Positions 16,573-25,262 of a DNA stretch of 55,062 bases are shown here, in pieces. A program made the translations under genes and the position numbers. Positions within the stretch are counted from its first letter, which is position 1, and each line of letters begins with the position of its first letter. This stretch comes from CAYUMU01 sp964445985 (GTDB lineage Bacteria; Planctomycetota; Planctomycetia; Pirellulales; S012-138), in contig CAYUMU010000042.1 of NCBI GenBank assembly GCA_964445985.1, positions 1-55,062 on the forward strand, given 5' to 3'. The notes under the pieces were generated by a model. The model saw only the letters and a list, made by a program, of their open reading frames with translations. It was not told the DNA's origin and did not search any database.

Positions 16573-17490
16573 TCAACCGGCGCTCTTGGCCTGCACCACC
16601 ACGTCCAAGCCCACCAAATCGCCCCAGGCTTGCAGCAACGCCTTGTAGCAGGCTCCCGGCAAGCCTGACCCGATGGCGCGGCCGTTGAGTTGCGTGGCTG
16701 GCAACAAGCAGAAGGGGGTGCTGGTCAGCAACACTTCTTCGGCTGCCGCGATCTCGGCCACGCTCAGGTCGGCTTCTTCCACGTGCCAGCCAACTTCTTC
16801 CGCCAGCTCGCGCGTGGCCCCCAGGCTGATGCCAGGCAATATGCGTTCGCGCGGCGGCGAGATCAGCCGATCGCCCACAACCACCAGGATGTTGGCCGTG
16901 GCCGTTTCGGTCACGTTCCCCGCCTCATCGGTCAGCAGGGCTCGTGCCCCCGGAAAAGCCGCGGCCGCCTCGCGATCGGCCAGGTGATAATGCACCCGGC
17001 TGCGGCACTTCAGTTCGGTGGGCCAGCTTCGCGTGGAAGGCTGCGCCACGCTCGTACTCGCCAGCGCCTGACCGTCGTCGTACTTGTTGGCCCACAGGTG
17101 GAAGGGGAGTGGGTAGGTGTGCATGCCGACCGTGGGTGCGGGAGACGCTTCGCCCGCCATCGCCAGGTAGGGCCCCGGCGTGACAAACATGCACAACCCC
17201 AGATCGCGCCCCGGGGGCAGCAAGGGGTAATTGCGCTCCACCAGCTCGGTCGCCGCGAACGGAAACTCGCTCAGCGGCGGCTCCGGCGCCACGCCCACAA
17301 TTTCGAGCGATCGCTGCAAGCGGGCCAGGTGTTCGTCGAGCCGGAACAATTGCCCTGCGAAGGTTCGCAACTGCTCGGCAACCGTCACGCCCATCACAAA
17401 GCCGGCGTCGTGCCAAGGCAGCGCGCCTGCCGAGGCCGGCACAAACTGGCCGTTCAAATATACGGTTGGCTCCTTCATAGGGCTCAACAT
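16573..17490 (-). CDS. Class IV aminotransferase (branched-chain / D-amino acid / ADC lyase family)
   Basis: 305 aa from the ATG at 17490, chosen for the AGGAGG 5 nt upstream (next ATG 17478). PLP-dependent fold-type IV: N-terminal YLNGQFVPASAGALPWHDAGFVMG matches the conserved start of IlvE/Dat/PabC proteins; the likely Schiff-base Lys is in TELKCRSRVHYHLA; the PLP phosphate region is DEAGNVTETATANILVVVGD; the C-terminal part is AEEVLLTSTPFCLLPATQLNG. The family interconverts branched-chain or D-amino acids and keto acids, or lyses aminodeoxychorismate. The motifs visible do not decide among these. It stands alone, with a 293-bp gap to the next gene downstream. Confidence 0.9.
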   Translation of the reverse strand: MLSPMKEPTVYLNGQFVPASAGALPWHDAGFVMGVTVAEQLRTFAGQLFRLDEHLARLQRSLEIVGVAPEPPLSEFPFAATELVERNYPLLPPGRDLGLCMFVTPGPYLAMAGEASPAPTVGMHTYPLPFHLWANKYDDGQALASTSVAQPSTRSWPTELKCRSRVHYHLADREAAAAFPGARALLTDEAGNVTETATANILVVVGDRLISPPRERILPGISLGATRELAEEVGWHVEEADLSVAEIAAAEEVLLTSTPFCLLPATQLNGRAIGSGLPGACYKALLQAWGDLVGLDVVVQAKSAG

Positions 17491-17863
17491 AGCGGCCTCC
17501 TCCCCTCGCCGACAAGCGGCTGTTCCTCGCCCCTTGTTGTAGCCCCTCGTGGCCGCCTCGGTTTGGGCCATGCAACCAGAGGAATCAACCTGGAGCAAAC
17601 CGGTTCAGAGGGCCAGCCCCCGGCGGGGTTCCCACCGCCCTCGCGCCCCCAGGGTGCAAAGCCAGTAGATATCGCCGGCCACAGCCTTTGCGCGCGAATC
17701 CATCTGCCCTGCGAAAATGCGGCGCGGAACTTGCTTTCTGTCTCGACGAAAGTTTTTTCAAACTCGATCGGTATCTCGGCCCCGCGGGGAAGCAAACCTT
17801 GCTGCCCCTGCGAGCCAGCGCCGACTCTTTCGACCCCCTTTGGCAATTATCTCCGAGGTCGCT
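17491..17863. other. Divergent intergenic region
   Basis: 373 bp between the aminotransferase start (minus) and the small membrane peptide start (plus), so it must hold promoters for both directions. I see no confident promoter pair, palindrome or RNA gene. Open frames across it are shadows. Confidence 0.5.
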
Positions 17864-17992
17864 ATGCGTCGCCAAATTCGTTACCAACAACACCGCGCCG
17901 GCAAAATCAAATACGCCATGCTCGGCTGGCTCATCGGCCTGCCGCTGCCCATCATTCTCATCCTGCTATTCTTCCGCGGCTGCGATTTTTAA
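17864..17992 (+). CDS. 42-aa single-pass membrane peptide
   Basis: 42 aa. A basic start (MRRQIRYQQHRAGKIKYA) is followed by one strong membrane helix at about 18-38 (MLGWLIGLPLPIILILLFF) and the tail RGCDF. GAGG lies 5 nt before the ATG (CCGAGGTCGCT-ATG), which supports this start over longer in-frame forms. The positive-inside rule puts the N-terminus in the cytoplasm. I recognise no named family, although tiny proteins with the 'GWLIGLPLPII' theme are familiar from several phyla. A 10-bp hairpin 60 bp downstream (18053-18090) could end its transcript. Confidence 0.65.
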   Translation: MRRQIRYQQHRAGKIKYAMLGWLIGLPLPIILILLFFRGCDF

Positions 17993-18052
17993 AGCCACCC
18001 CCGCTCAGAAGCTTGGCCTGCAAGCCGCAGCCTGGCTTCCGAGTCGATTGGG

Positions 18053-18090
18053 GGGGCGAGTCCGGCTATGCTCAAAGCTTGACTCGCCCC
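18053..18090. repeat. Inverted repeat hairpin GGGGCGAGTC/GACTCGCCCC
   Basis: 10-bp perfect arms at 18053-18062 and 18081-18090 with an 18-nt loop. Located between the 42-aa peptide gene and the dehydrogenase gene. It lacks a T-run on either strand, so I list it as a hairpin rather than an intrinsic terminator. Confidence 0.6.
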
Positions 18091-18199
18091 GGCTTTCACC
18101 ACAAAGTGAGTAGGTTCAAGCTTTGCCCGTGGCGCAGGGCAGGTCTTTCCCACACCGCACGACAGACCGGCTTCCTCTACTCCCCCTCCTGCCTGGTGA

Positions 18200-21100
18200 A
18201 TGATGGTCCATCCGCGGCTTCGATTGTGGACGCTCTGTTTCTCGCTGCTTGGTTGGATGGCTGCCGTTTCGCCGCCTGCTTCTTTGCATGCGCAAGACGC
18301 CGCCGCCGATAGTCCCACGGCCAACGAAGTCACGGCGACGACGCCCATGGCCGGTTTGCCGCGCGTCCCTTGGACGACGTCCAAGATCACCGGCTCGCCC
18401 GATCCGCCGGCCCCCTATGTGTTGGAGCGCGCTTTCGCAGGGCTGGCCTTCGATCAGCCGGTCAGCCTGGTCACCTCGCCTGGCTCCAATCGCGTGTTCG
18501 TGATGGAGCTGCGAGGGAAGATTCTCAGCTTCGACCCCGCGGTGAAAACGCCCCAGCCCGAGCTGTTCTTCGACCTGACCACCATCCCCAAATTCCGCCG
18601 CGCCTACGGCATTGCCTTCGATCCCAACTTCGAGCACAACCGGCAGGTTTACCTCTGCTATGTGCTCGATGAGGGCGATCCCGTTGGGTCGCGGGTCTCC
18701 CGTTTCAAGGTCGCCGCCGCCCAGAACAACGCGGCCCCCAAGATCGTGCCCGAGAGCGAACAGATTGTGCTCGCCTGGCACTGCGGCGGCCACAACGGCG
18801 GCTGCCTCGAGTTTGGGCCGGATGGCTACCTCTATATCTCCACTGGCGACGGCTCCAGCCCCTTCCCGCCCGATGTTCGCAACACAGGGCAAGACATTTC
18901 GGACTTGCTGGCTTCCATCCTCCGCATTGATGTGAACCGCGCCGAGGGCGACAAAGCCTACGCCATTCCTGCCGACAACCCCTACGTGAACACCCCCGGC
19001 GCCCGAGGCGAGGTTTGGGCCTATGGCCTCCGCAACCCCTGGCGGATGGCCTTCGATAGCGCCACCGGCGATCTGTGGGTGGGCGATGTGGGCTGGGAAA
19101 TGTTCGAAATGATCTACCGCGTCGAGCGGGGTGGCAACTACGGCTGGAGCCTGGTCGAAGCCGACCAGGTGGTGCATCGCGAACGCCAGCGCGGCCCTTC
19201 GCCCATCCTGCCACCCACCGTGGCCCACGATCACACCGAAGCCCGCTCCATCACCGGCGGCCAGGTCTACCGTGGCAACCGCCTGCCCGAGCTTCACGGC
19301 GCCTACGTGTATGGCGATTATGTCACCGGCAAGATCTGGGGCGTGAAGCACGACGGGACAAAGGTCACCTGGAAACAGGAACTGCTCGACTCGGCCGAAG
19401 ACATTGTCACGTTTGGCCTCGATGCCAGCGGCGAGCTGTACGTGGTCTCCTACAACGGCGCCGTCCATTGGCTCATGCCCAATCCCCAGCAACAGGCCAA
19501 CGCCAGCTTCCCTCAAAAGCTTTCCGAAACCGGCCTGTTTAGCAACGTGGCCGCGCATGAGCTGGCGCCCGGCGTGATTCCCTACAACATCATCGCCCCC
19601 CTTTGGGCCGACGGCGCATCGGGCCAATCCTTCGTCGGCCTGCCCGGCGCTTCCACGCTCGGCGTGTACGAGAAACAAAACGAACAGGTCGGCGACATCA
19701 AAGGGGCCTGGAAATTCCCCTCCGACGCCGTGCTCGGCAAGACCGTTGGCATCGCCACGAACCCGGCCGATCCGCAGTCGTGGCGACGCCTGGAAACGCA
19801 AATTCTGCATCGCGATGGCGATACCTGGAAAGCCTACAACTACCTCTGGAACGAAGACCAGACCGACGCCACCCTCGCCGGTCCCGAAGCCAGCGAAACC
19901 GTGCTCGCCATTCAAGACCCCCAGCAAGGCGCCCGCCAACAAACCTGGCGACACGCCAGCCGCAGCGAGTGCATCCTGTGCCACACCACCAGGGCAGGCA
20001 CCGTGCACGGCTTTGTGCTCGAGCAGCTCGACCGCCAAGACGCTTCACTTGCCTCGCAAATTAAGGCCCACCATCCCCAGGAAAAGCCCCCCGCCAATCA
20101 ATTAGAACTCATGGCCGCCCTCGGCCTGTTCGAGCAGCCCGTTCCGCCCGAGCACCCCGTGCTCGTCGATCCTTACGACGATTCGGCCGATCTCGATGCC
20201 CGGGCTCGCACCTACCTGCATGTGAATTGTGGACATTGCCATCGTCGCGGCGGCGGTGGCACCGCGGCCTTCGACGTGCGTTACACCATGCCCCTGGCCA
20301 AAGCCAACATGCTGAATGCCCGCCCCACCCAGGGCACGTTCGAAATTCTCGCGGCCGCGGTCGTGGCCCCCGGCGATCCTTACCGCTCGCTGCTGTATTA
20401 CCGCATGGCCAAGCTCGGCCGAGGGCACATGCCGCACTTCGGTTCCACGCTGGTCGATGAAGCCGGCGTCCAGCTGATCCACGACTGGATCGCCGCGCTC
20501 GAAGCTCCCAAGACCGCGGCCGAACCCCCCGCCGCCATCGCGGCCCGGCGAAAGCAAGAAGACCAACTGTTGCAAACCGCACTGGCCGGCGGCGCGCGGC
20601 AAGCCGCCGCCCTGCAACAGCTCTTCACCAGCCCCAGCGGCGGCCTTCGCGTGCTGAACAACTTGGAAAAACTCCCCAACCCCCAGCAGGTTGTGGCCAC
20701 GGCCTACCAGCACGAAGACGTGCGGATTCGCGATCTGTTTGAACGCTTTGTGCCCGAGCGCGACCGCGTGGCGCGGCTGGGCGCCGACATCCGCCCTGAT
20801 GACATTCTCTCGCTGCAGGGCGATGCGGCTCGCGGCAAAAATCTGTACCTCAAAGCCTCCGGCTTGCAGTGCCGCAACTGCCACAGGGCCGAAGGCCAAG
20901 GCAAGAACCTCGGCCCCGATTTCGATGGCCTCGCTGCCAAGCAAACCAAGAGCGATCTCTTGGCCAGCATGATCGAGCCCTCCAAGAAGATCGATCCCAA
21001 GTATCTCACCTACGTGGTCGAAACGGGCGACGGCTTCGTCCACGTGGGCCTGCTCGTCGAAAAGACCGAGGAAGCCATCGTGCTCCGCACCGCCGAAGAC

Positions 21101-21253
21101 AAGCCGGTGCGAATCGCCGCCGACAACATCGAGTTCATGGCCCCCCAGCAAAAGTCGCTGATGCCCGACCTCATGCTCCGCGACATGACGGCGCAAGAAG
21201 TGGCCGACCTGCTGGCGTACCTGGTGGCGCTGCCCAAACGCAGCGAACCGTAA
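18200..21253 (+). CDS. Secreted PQQ-type sugar dehydrogenase-like / triheme cytochrome fusion
   Basis: 1017 aa. Signal peptide about 1-32 (ends SLHAQ). Residues about 70-430 are a six-bladed propeller of the glucose/sorbosone dehydrogenase type (GLAFDQPVSLVTSPGSNRVF, then AYGIAFDPNFEHN, HCGGHNGGCLEFGPDGYLYI, GDVGWEMFEMIYRVERGGNY). Residues about 440-780 look like the SO2930-type diheme region (LSETGLFSNVAAHELAPGVI, WNEDQTDATL) with heme sites CILCH (about 592) and CGHCH (about 676). A C-terminal cytochrome domain has CRNCH (about 891) and a planctomycete heme-domain tail (MIEPSKKIDPKYLTYVVETG). It probably oxidises a sugar or aldehyde outside the membrane and passes electrons along three c hemes; the cofactor and substrate are inferred. 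Confidence 0.88.
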   Translation: MMVHPRLRLWTLCFSLLGWMAAVSPPASLHAQDAAADSPTANEVTATTPMAGLPRVPWTTSKITGSPDPPAPYVLERAFAGLAFDQPVSLVTSPGSNRVFVMELRGKILSFDPAVKTPQPELFFDLTTIPKFRRAYGIAFDPNFEHNRQVYLCYVLDEGDPVGSRVSRFKVAAAQNNAAPKIVPESEQIVLAWHCGGHNGGCLEFGPDGYLYISTGDGSSPFPPDVRNTGQDISDLLASILRIDVNRAEGDKAYAIPADNPYVNTPGARGEVWAYGLRNPWRMAFDSATGDLWVGDVGWEMFEMIYRVERGGNYGWSLVEADQVVHRERQRGPSPILPPTVAHDHTEARSITGGQVYRGNRLPELHGAYVYGDYVTGKIWGVKHDGTKVTWKQELLDSAEDIVTFGLDASGELYVVSYNGAVHWLMPNPQQQANASFPQKLSETGLFSNVAAHELAPGVIPYNIIAPLWADGASGQSFVGLPGASTLGVYEKQNEQVGDIKGAWKFPSDAVLGKTVGIATNPADPQSWRRLETQILHRDGDTWKAYNYLWNEDQTDATLAGPEASETVLAIQDPQQGARQQTWRHASRSECILCHTTRAGTVHGFVLEQLDRQDASLASQIKAHHPQEKPPANQLELMAALGLFEQPVPPEHPVLVDPYDDSADLDARARTYLHVNCGHCHRRGGGGTAAFDVRYTMPLAKANMLNARPTQGTFEILAAAVVAPGDPYRSLLYYRMAKLGRGHMPHFGSTLVDEAGVQLIHDWIAALEAPKTAAEPPAAIAARRKQEDQLLQTALAGGARQAAALQQLFTSPSGGLRVLNNLEKLPNPQQVVATAYQHEDVRIRDLFERFVPERDRVARLGADIRPDDILSLQGDAARGKNLYLKASGLQCRNCHRAEGQGKNLGPDFDGLAAKQTKSDLLASMIEPSKKIDPKYLTYVVETGDGFVHVGLLVEKTEEAIVLRTAEDKPVRIAADNIEFMAPQQKSLMPDLMLRDMTAQEVADLLAYLVALPKRSEP

Positions 21254-21300
21254 AGGGTATTACCGCTGCGTTCGGCCCCACCCGTCCCCCCTTACCAGGG

Positions 21301-21358
21301 AACCCGACGCGTTAGCGAGGGAGTCCCCCCCGAACGTCCCTCGCTAACGCGTCGGGTT
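21301..21358. repeat. Perfect 22-bp inverted repeat (AACCCGACGCGTTAGCGAGG type)
   Basis: Left arm 21301-21322, right arm 21337-21358, loop 14 nt rich in C. The arm contains CCGACGCGTTAGCGAGGGA, a sequence I associate with a very common planctomycete intergenic repeat. It sits just downstream of the 1017-aa dehydrogenase gene. Without a T-run it is not a classical intrinsic terminator. Confidence 0.9.
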
Positions 21359-21503
21359 ATGAATCCGCGGCGAATGCCCGCATTCCCCGCGAAAGGGACA
21401 CACCTAGAATCCGTTAGAGTGAGCAGACTTTCTATCAGGCCACCCGTTTCGCCGTTCCCCTCGCCACCGTGCCGCCCCTCCGCGCGTCGAACCTTCTGCC
21501 CCT

Positions 21504-21532
21504 TTGCCCTGTCTAGGGGCAGGGGTTAGAAT
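21504..21532 (+). promoter_or_regulatory. Candidate sigma70-type promoter for leuS
   Basis: -35 TTGCCC at 21504-21509, 17-nt spacer, -10 TAGAAT at 21527-21532 (5 of 6 to consensus). The predicted start near 21539 gives a leader of about 88 nt before the leuS ATG. Read from sequence only. Confidence 0.5.
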
Positions 21533-21626
21533 CTGCCGTTTCTGGCCTATCGAAGACCCGTTTTGAAGCTCCGCGTGATCGCTCCAGCTTCGTTGGTCTC
21601 AACCGCTTGCCTCTCAGGTACTTGGG

Positions 21627-24542
21627 ATGCCCCGCTACAACCCCAGCACGATCGAACCCAAGTGGCAACAGTACTGGGAAGAGCACGCCACGTTCCAATC
21701 CCCACGCCTGCCGCGAGGTCCCAAGCTGTACGTGCTGGACATGTTCCCCTACCCCAGCGGCGACGGCCTGCACGTCGGCCATCCCGAAGGCTACACCGCC
21801 ACCGACATTGTGTGCCGGTTTCACCGCATGCGCGGCGGCAGCGTGCTCCACCCGATGGGCTTCGACGCCTTCGGCCTGCCGGCCGAAGAGCACGCCATCA
21901 AAACCAACACGCCTCCCCGCGTGCAAACCGAAAAGAACATCGACACCTTCCGCCGCCAGCTCAAAATGCTCGGCTTCAGTTACGACTGGAGCCGCGAGCT
22001 GGCCACCACCGATGTCGATTACTTCCGCTGGACCCAGTGGATCTTCCTTCAACTGTTCGACACCTGGTACGACGCCACCGCCGGACGCGGCCGCCCCCTG
22101 GCCGAACTGCCCATCCCGGCAAATGTGCAAGCCGCTGGCGAAGAAGCCATCCGCCAGTATCAGGAAGAACACCGCCTGGCGTATCAATCCTTCGCACCGG
22201 TCAACTGGTGCCCCGCCCTGGGGACCGTGCTGGCCAACGAAGAAGTGATCGACGGCAAGAGCGAACGGGGCGGCCACCCCGTGGTGCGGATGCCGTTGCG
22301 GCAATGGATGCTCCGCATCACCGCCTACGCCGAGCGGCTCGAAAAAGACCTCGAACTGCTTGACTGGCCGGAGAGCGTGAAAGCCCTGCAGCGAAACTGG
22401 ATTGGCCGCAGCACGGGGGCCGAGGTTGATTTCTTTATCGGCGAAAGAGGTGACGCCAGCAAGCTTAAGGCCGGCTTCCCAACCTGGAAAACCGCGAGGG
22501 CCAAAGCCGGCTTCCCCCGCAAGCCCGCCGACGATGTCCTCCGCATTTACACCACCAGGCCCGATACGCTGTTCGGCGCCACCTACATGGTGATTGCCCC
22601 CGAGCACCCGGCCGTGGCCCGGCTCACCACGCCCGCCCAACAGGCGGCCGTGACCGCCTATTGCGACGAGGCCAGCCGCAAGAGCGACCTCGACCGCACC
22701 GAGCTGGCCAAAGACAAAACCGGCGTGTTCACCGGCAGCTACGCCATCAACCCGGTCAATGGCGAGCCCACGCCGATCTGGATTGCCGACTACGTGCTCA
22801 TCAGCTACGGCACCGGGGCCATCATGGCCGTCCCCGCTCACGACGAGCGCGACTTTGCCTTCGCCGCCAAGTTCAAAATCCCCATCATCGCGGTCGTCGA
22901 TCCGGGCGAAGGCGTGCTGGAAACCAAGCCTGAGCACGCCGTGGACCGCGAAGCGGTGCTCGACGGCCTCGCTTGCTTCGGCGGACACGGCACGGCCATC
23001 CACTCCGGTTCGTACAACGGTCTCACCACCGCCGCCTTCAAGACCAAAATCACGGCCGACCTGGCCGACCAAGGTTGCGGCCGGGAAGCCGTGAACTACA
23101 AGCTCCGCGACTGGCTCTTTAGCCGGCAACGCTTCTGGGGCGAGCCCTTCCCCGTGCTGCACGAGCTCGACGACGCCGGCCAACCCACCGGCCGCGTGCG
23201 GACGGTGCCCGCCGAGCAATTGCCGGTGGACCTGCCGCATCTCGAAGACTTCAAACCGCACGGCCGCCCCGAGCCGCCGCTCGACAAGGCCCCCGACGAC
23301 TGGCTCTACCCGGTCATCGACGGCGTGAGGTACAAGCGCGAAACCAACACCATGCCCCAATGGGCTGGCAGTTGCTGGTACTACCTCCGCTTCATCGATC
23401 CCACCAACAGCCAGGCTTTCGTCGACCCCGAGCTCGAACAAGCCTGGATGCCGGTCGATCTGTATATCGGCGGGGCCGAGCATGCCGTGCTCCACTTGCT
23501 CTACTCGCGGTTCTGGCACAAGGTGCTCTTTGACCGCGGCTTTGTCAGCTCGCCCGAGCCGTTCCACAAGCTCGTCAACCAGGGCATGATCCTCGGCGAA
23601 GTCGAGTTCTCCGGCTACATCAGCGGCGACCATTGGATCTCCGCCCAAGATGTCGAGGAAGACGCCGCCGGGCATCTTTCGGTGAGCGATCACTCCCGCT
23701 ACCCCGAGCTGTTCCACGATGGGCAGCACAGCGTGGCCGTGCAGCGGGTGCGCGTGCCCGATACCGACGTTGAAAAGCAGGGCGTGCATTTCGTCCTCAA
23801 AGAGCACCCCAAAATCCGCGTCGAGAGTCGGGCTCACAAAATGAGCAAGAGCCGAGGCAACGTGGTCAACCCCGACGTCGTCGTCCGCGAGTACGGCGCC
23901 GACTCGCTCCGGCTGTATGAAATGTTCATGGGTCCCCTCGAAGCCACCAAGCCCTGGAGCATGGACGGCGTGAACGGCGTCCGCGGCTTCCTCGATCGCG
24001 CCTGGCGGATGATCGTGAACGACCGCTCCGAAACCATCGAGCTCAATGCGGCCATTCAGGATGTGGAGCCCAGCGAAGAACAATACCGCGTGCTGCACCG
24101 TACCATCAAAGCAGTGACCGAAGACATCCAAAACCTGAGCTTCAATACGGCGATTGCCCGCATGATGGAGTTCACCAACCACTTCACCAAAGAAGACGTT
24201 CGCCCTCGCGATTGCATGGAACCCTTCGTGCTGCTGCTCTCTCCCTACGCGCCGCACCTGTGCGAAGAACTGTGGCAACTCCTCGGCCATGCCGACACGC
24301 TGGCCTACGCCCCCTGGCCGGCCTGGGACGAAGACCGCCTCAAGGAAAGCCAGATCGAAATTCCCGTGCAAATCAACGGCAAGGTTCGCGGCAAGGTGCT
24401 CGTGGCGCCCGACGCCGACAAAGCCACGCTCGAAGCGGCCGCCAGGGCCGAACCCCGCATCGCCGAGCAACTGCAAGCGGCGCGGGTGATCAAGACCGTG
24501 GTCGTGCCCGGCCGGATGGTCAACTTTGTGGTGAAAGGGTAA
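21627..24542 (+). CDS. leuS: Leucyl-tRNA synthetase
   Basis: 971 aa, class I synthetase, somewhat longer than the E. coli enzyme (860 aa). The HIGH-type motif is in PYPSGDGLHVGHPEGYTATD. The CP1 editing domain has TTRPDTLFGATYMVIAPEHP (editing Thr-rich start) and the YGTGAIMAVPAHDERDFAFA hallmark. The catalytic core resumes with LRDWLFSRQRFWGEPFP, a leucine-specific region, and KMSKSRGNVVNPD. The anticodon-binding domain and the C-terminal tRNA-binding domain (PVQINGKVRGKVLVAPDADK) complete it. Extra length appears as insertions at about 275-300 (KAGFPTWKTARAKAGFPRKP) and in the HWISAQDVEEDAAGHL region before KMSKS. It attaches leucine to tRNA-Leu in the cytoplasm. Essential housekeeping gene; a promoter candidate lies upstream. 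Confidence 0.98.
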   Translation: MPRYNPSTIEPKWQQYWEEHATFQSPRLPRGPKLYVLDMFPYPSGDGLHVGHPEGYTATDIVCRFHRMRGGSVLHPMGFDAFGLPAEEHAIKTNTPPRVQTEKNIDTFRRQLKMLGFSYDWSRELATTDVDYFRWTQWIFLQLFDTWYDATAGRGRPLAELPIPANVQAAGEEAIRQYQEEHRLAYQSFAPVNWCPALGTVLANEEVIDGKSERGGHPVVRMPLRQWMLRITAYAERLEKDLELLDWPESVKALQRNWIGRSTGAEVDFFIGERGDASKLKAGFPTWKTARAKAGFPRKPADDVLRIYTTRPDTLFGATYMVIAPEHPAVARLTTPAQQAAVTAYCDEASRKSDLDRTELAKDKTGVFTGSYAINPVNGEPTPIWIADYVLISYGTGAIMAVPAHDERDFAFAAKFKIPIIAVVDPGEGVLETKPEHAVDREAVLDGLACFGGHGTAIHSGSYNGLTTAAFKTKITADLADQGCGREAVNYKLRDWLFSRQRFWGEPFPVLHELDDAGQPTGRVRTVPAEQLPVDLPHLEDFKPHGRPEPPLDKAPDDWLYPVIDGVRYKRETNTMPQWAGSCWYYLRFIDPTNSQAFVDPELEQAWMPVDLYIGGAEHAVLHLLYSRFWHKVLFDRGFVSSPEPFHKLVNQGMILGEVEFSGYISGDHWISAQDVEEDAAGHLSVSDHSRYPELFHDGQHSVAVQRVRVPDTDVEKQGVHFVLKEHPKIRVESRAHKMSKSRGNVVNPDVVVREYGADSLRLYEMFMGPLEATKPWSMDGVNGVRGFLDRAWRMIVNDRSETIELNAAIQDVEPSEEQYRVLHRTIKAVTEDIQNLSFNTAIARMMEFTNHFTKEDVRPRDCMEPFVLLLSPYAPHLCEELWQLLGHADTLAYAPWPAWDEDRLKESQIEIPVQINGKVRGKVLVAPDADKATLEAAARAEPRIAEQLQAARVIKTVVVPGRMVNFVVKG

Positions 24543-24570
24543 AGGGGCAAGCTGATGATTTACTTCAAGC

Positions 24571-24622
24571 CGTCATTCCCGCGAAGAGCCTGCCCTCGTG
24601 AAGACGGGGGCGGGAACCCAGC
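24571..24622. repeat. Diverged CGTCATTCCCGCG...GGCGGGAACCCAGC repeat
   Basis: Arms CGTCATTCCCGCG (24571-24583) and GGGCGGGAACCCAGC (24608-24622) around a 24-nt interior. Same family as the in-gene copy at 5500-5527, but here intergenic between leuS and the PDZ lipoprotein gene. Confidence 0.7.
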
Positions 24623-24685
24623 TGCGGCGGACATGGCTCTACGATTCTTAGAAGTCCCCCCAGCGGCAACGCCGCCCAGAAGAAT

Positions 24686-25135
24686 ATGCGATTGCATCTA
24701 ACTCGGTTCGCCCCGTTCACGCTGGCTGTTCTGCTCCTCACCTCAGGCTGCGACCGCCAACCCGAACCGGCAGGCGGCCCGCCGCCGATCACGCCCATCG
24801 ATCCCAACCGTGGCCTGATCGGCTTCGAATACGACCTGCACCCCAACGAGAAGCTCACGTCGCGGCCCGTGGTGATCACGGCCATCTTGCCCGACTGTCC
24901 CGCGGATCGCGGCGGCCTGCGACCCGGCGACGCCGTACTTTCGGTCGATGGCCACGAGATTCACGGCATTGACGATCTGCGCGAGCGTTTTCCAGATTGG
25001 AAGCCGGGCGAATTCACCGAGTTCGTCGTCCAGCGCGGCGACAAGCCGTTCAACGTCAAAATTCTCCTGATGTCGGCCAGGGAATTCGCCGAAGCGCAAA
25101 AACGCGCGGGCGGCCGCATGCTGCGCGACCCCTAG
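24686..25135 (+). CDS. PDZ-domain lipoprotein
   Basis: 149 aa. Lipoprotein signal with lipobox LLTSGC (Cys at about residue 22), a Pro-rich spacer, then one PDZ domain at about 48-135: a short beta strand, VVITAILPDCPADRGGLRPG (carboxylate-binding region followed by the conserved Gly-Leu-x-x-Gly-Asp turn, GLRPGDAVLSVDGHEI), then a helix over the Asp-Asp-Leu-Arg segment. There is no protease domain, so it would bind or position a partner at the membrane rather than cut it. It follows leuS by 143 bp and may be transcribed separately. Confidence 0.85.
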   Translation: MRLHLTRFAPFTLAVLLLTSGCDRQPEPAGGPPPITPIDPNRGLIGFEYDLHPNEKLTSRPVVITAILPDCPADRGGLRPGDAVLSVDGHEIHGIDDLRERFPDWKPGEFTEFVVQRGDKPFNVKILLMSAREFAEAQKRAGGRMLRDP

Positions 25136-25214
25136 CCCAGCGATCTCCACGGGCGGCACGACCGTCCCCGCCTGCCATTGCGGGTCAACCCAAAGCCAAG
25201 CCGCGCCACCAAGA

Positions 25215-25258
25215 CACAACCTCATCCCACTCCGAACTCCGAACTCCGAACTCCGCTC
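25215..25258. repeat. C-module repeat (CCGAACT tandem units)
   Basis: Four near-identical CTCCGAACTCCGAACT-type heptads in the convergent gap between the PDZ lipoprotein and CorA genes. Matches module C of the composite element at 6789-6853 and 50627-50660. Confidence 0.75.
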
Positions 25259-25262
25259 CCCC

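Larger units (their letters stand above)
21254..21626. other. Intergenic region upstream of leuS
   Basis: 373 bp. It holds a perfect 22-bp inverted repeat (21301-21358), which may also end the upstream transcript, and a candidate leuS promoter (21504-21532). The roughly 90-nt leader that would follow has no T-box features (no stem I, specifier loop or anti-terminator that I can see). Nothing else found. Confidence 0.7.

Noticed and set aside
18053..18090. Intrinsic terminator for the 42-aa peptide gene
   Set aside because: Hairpin present, but no T-run after either arm and the loop is long.
16690..18312. 540-codon plus-strand frame spanning the aminotransferase and the next gap
   Set aside because: Crosses a gene start and an intergenic region with no domain; shadow.
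18116..21196. Two long minus-strand frames (18116-20038 and 20102-21196) opposite the dehydrogenase fusion
   Set aside because: Shadow translations of a gene with clear propeller and heme motifs.
21533..21626. T-box leader before leuS
   Set aside because: The leader is only about 90 nt with no specifier loop or terminator/anti-terminator pair.
21513..24476. 987-codon minus-strand frame opposite leuS
   Set aside because: Mirror of leuS codons (Val/Gly/His-rich), with no recognisable fold. leuS itself is certain.
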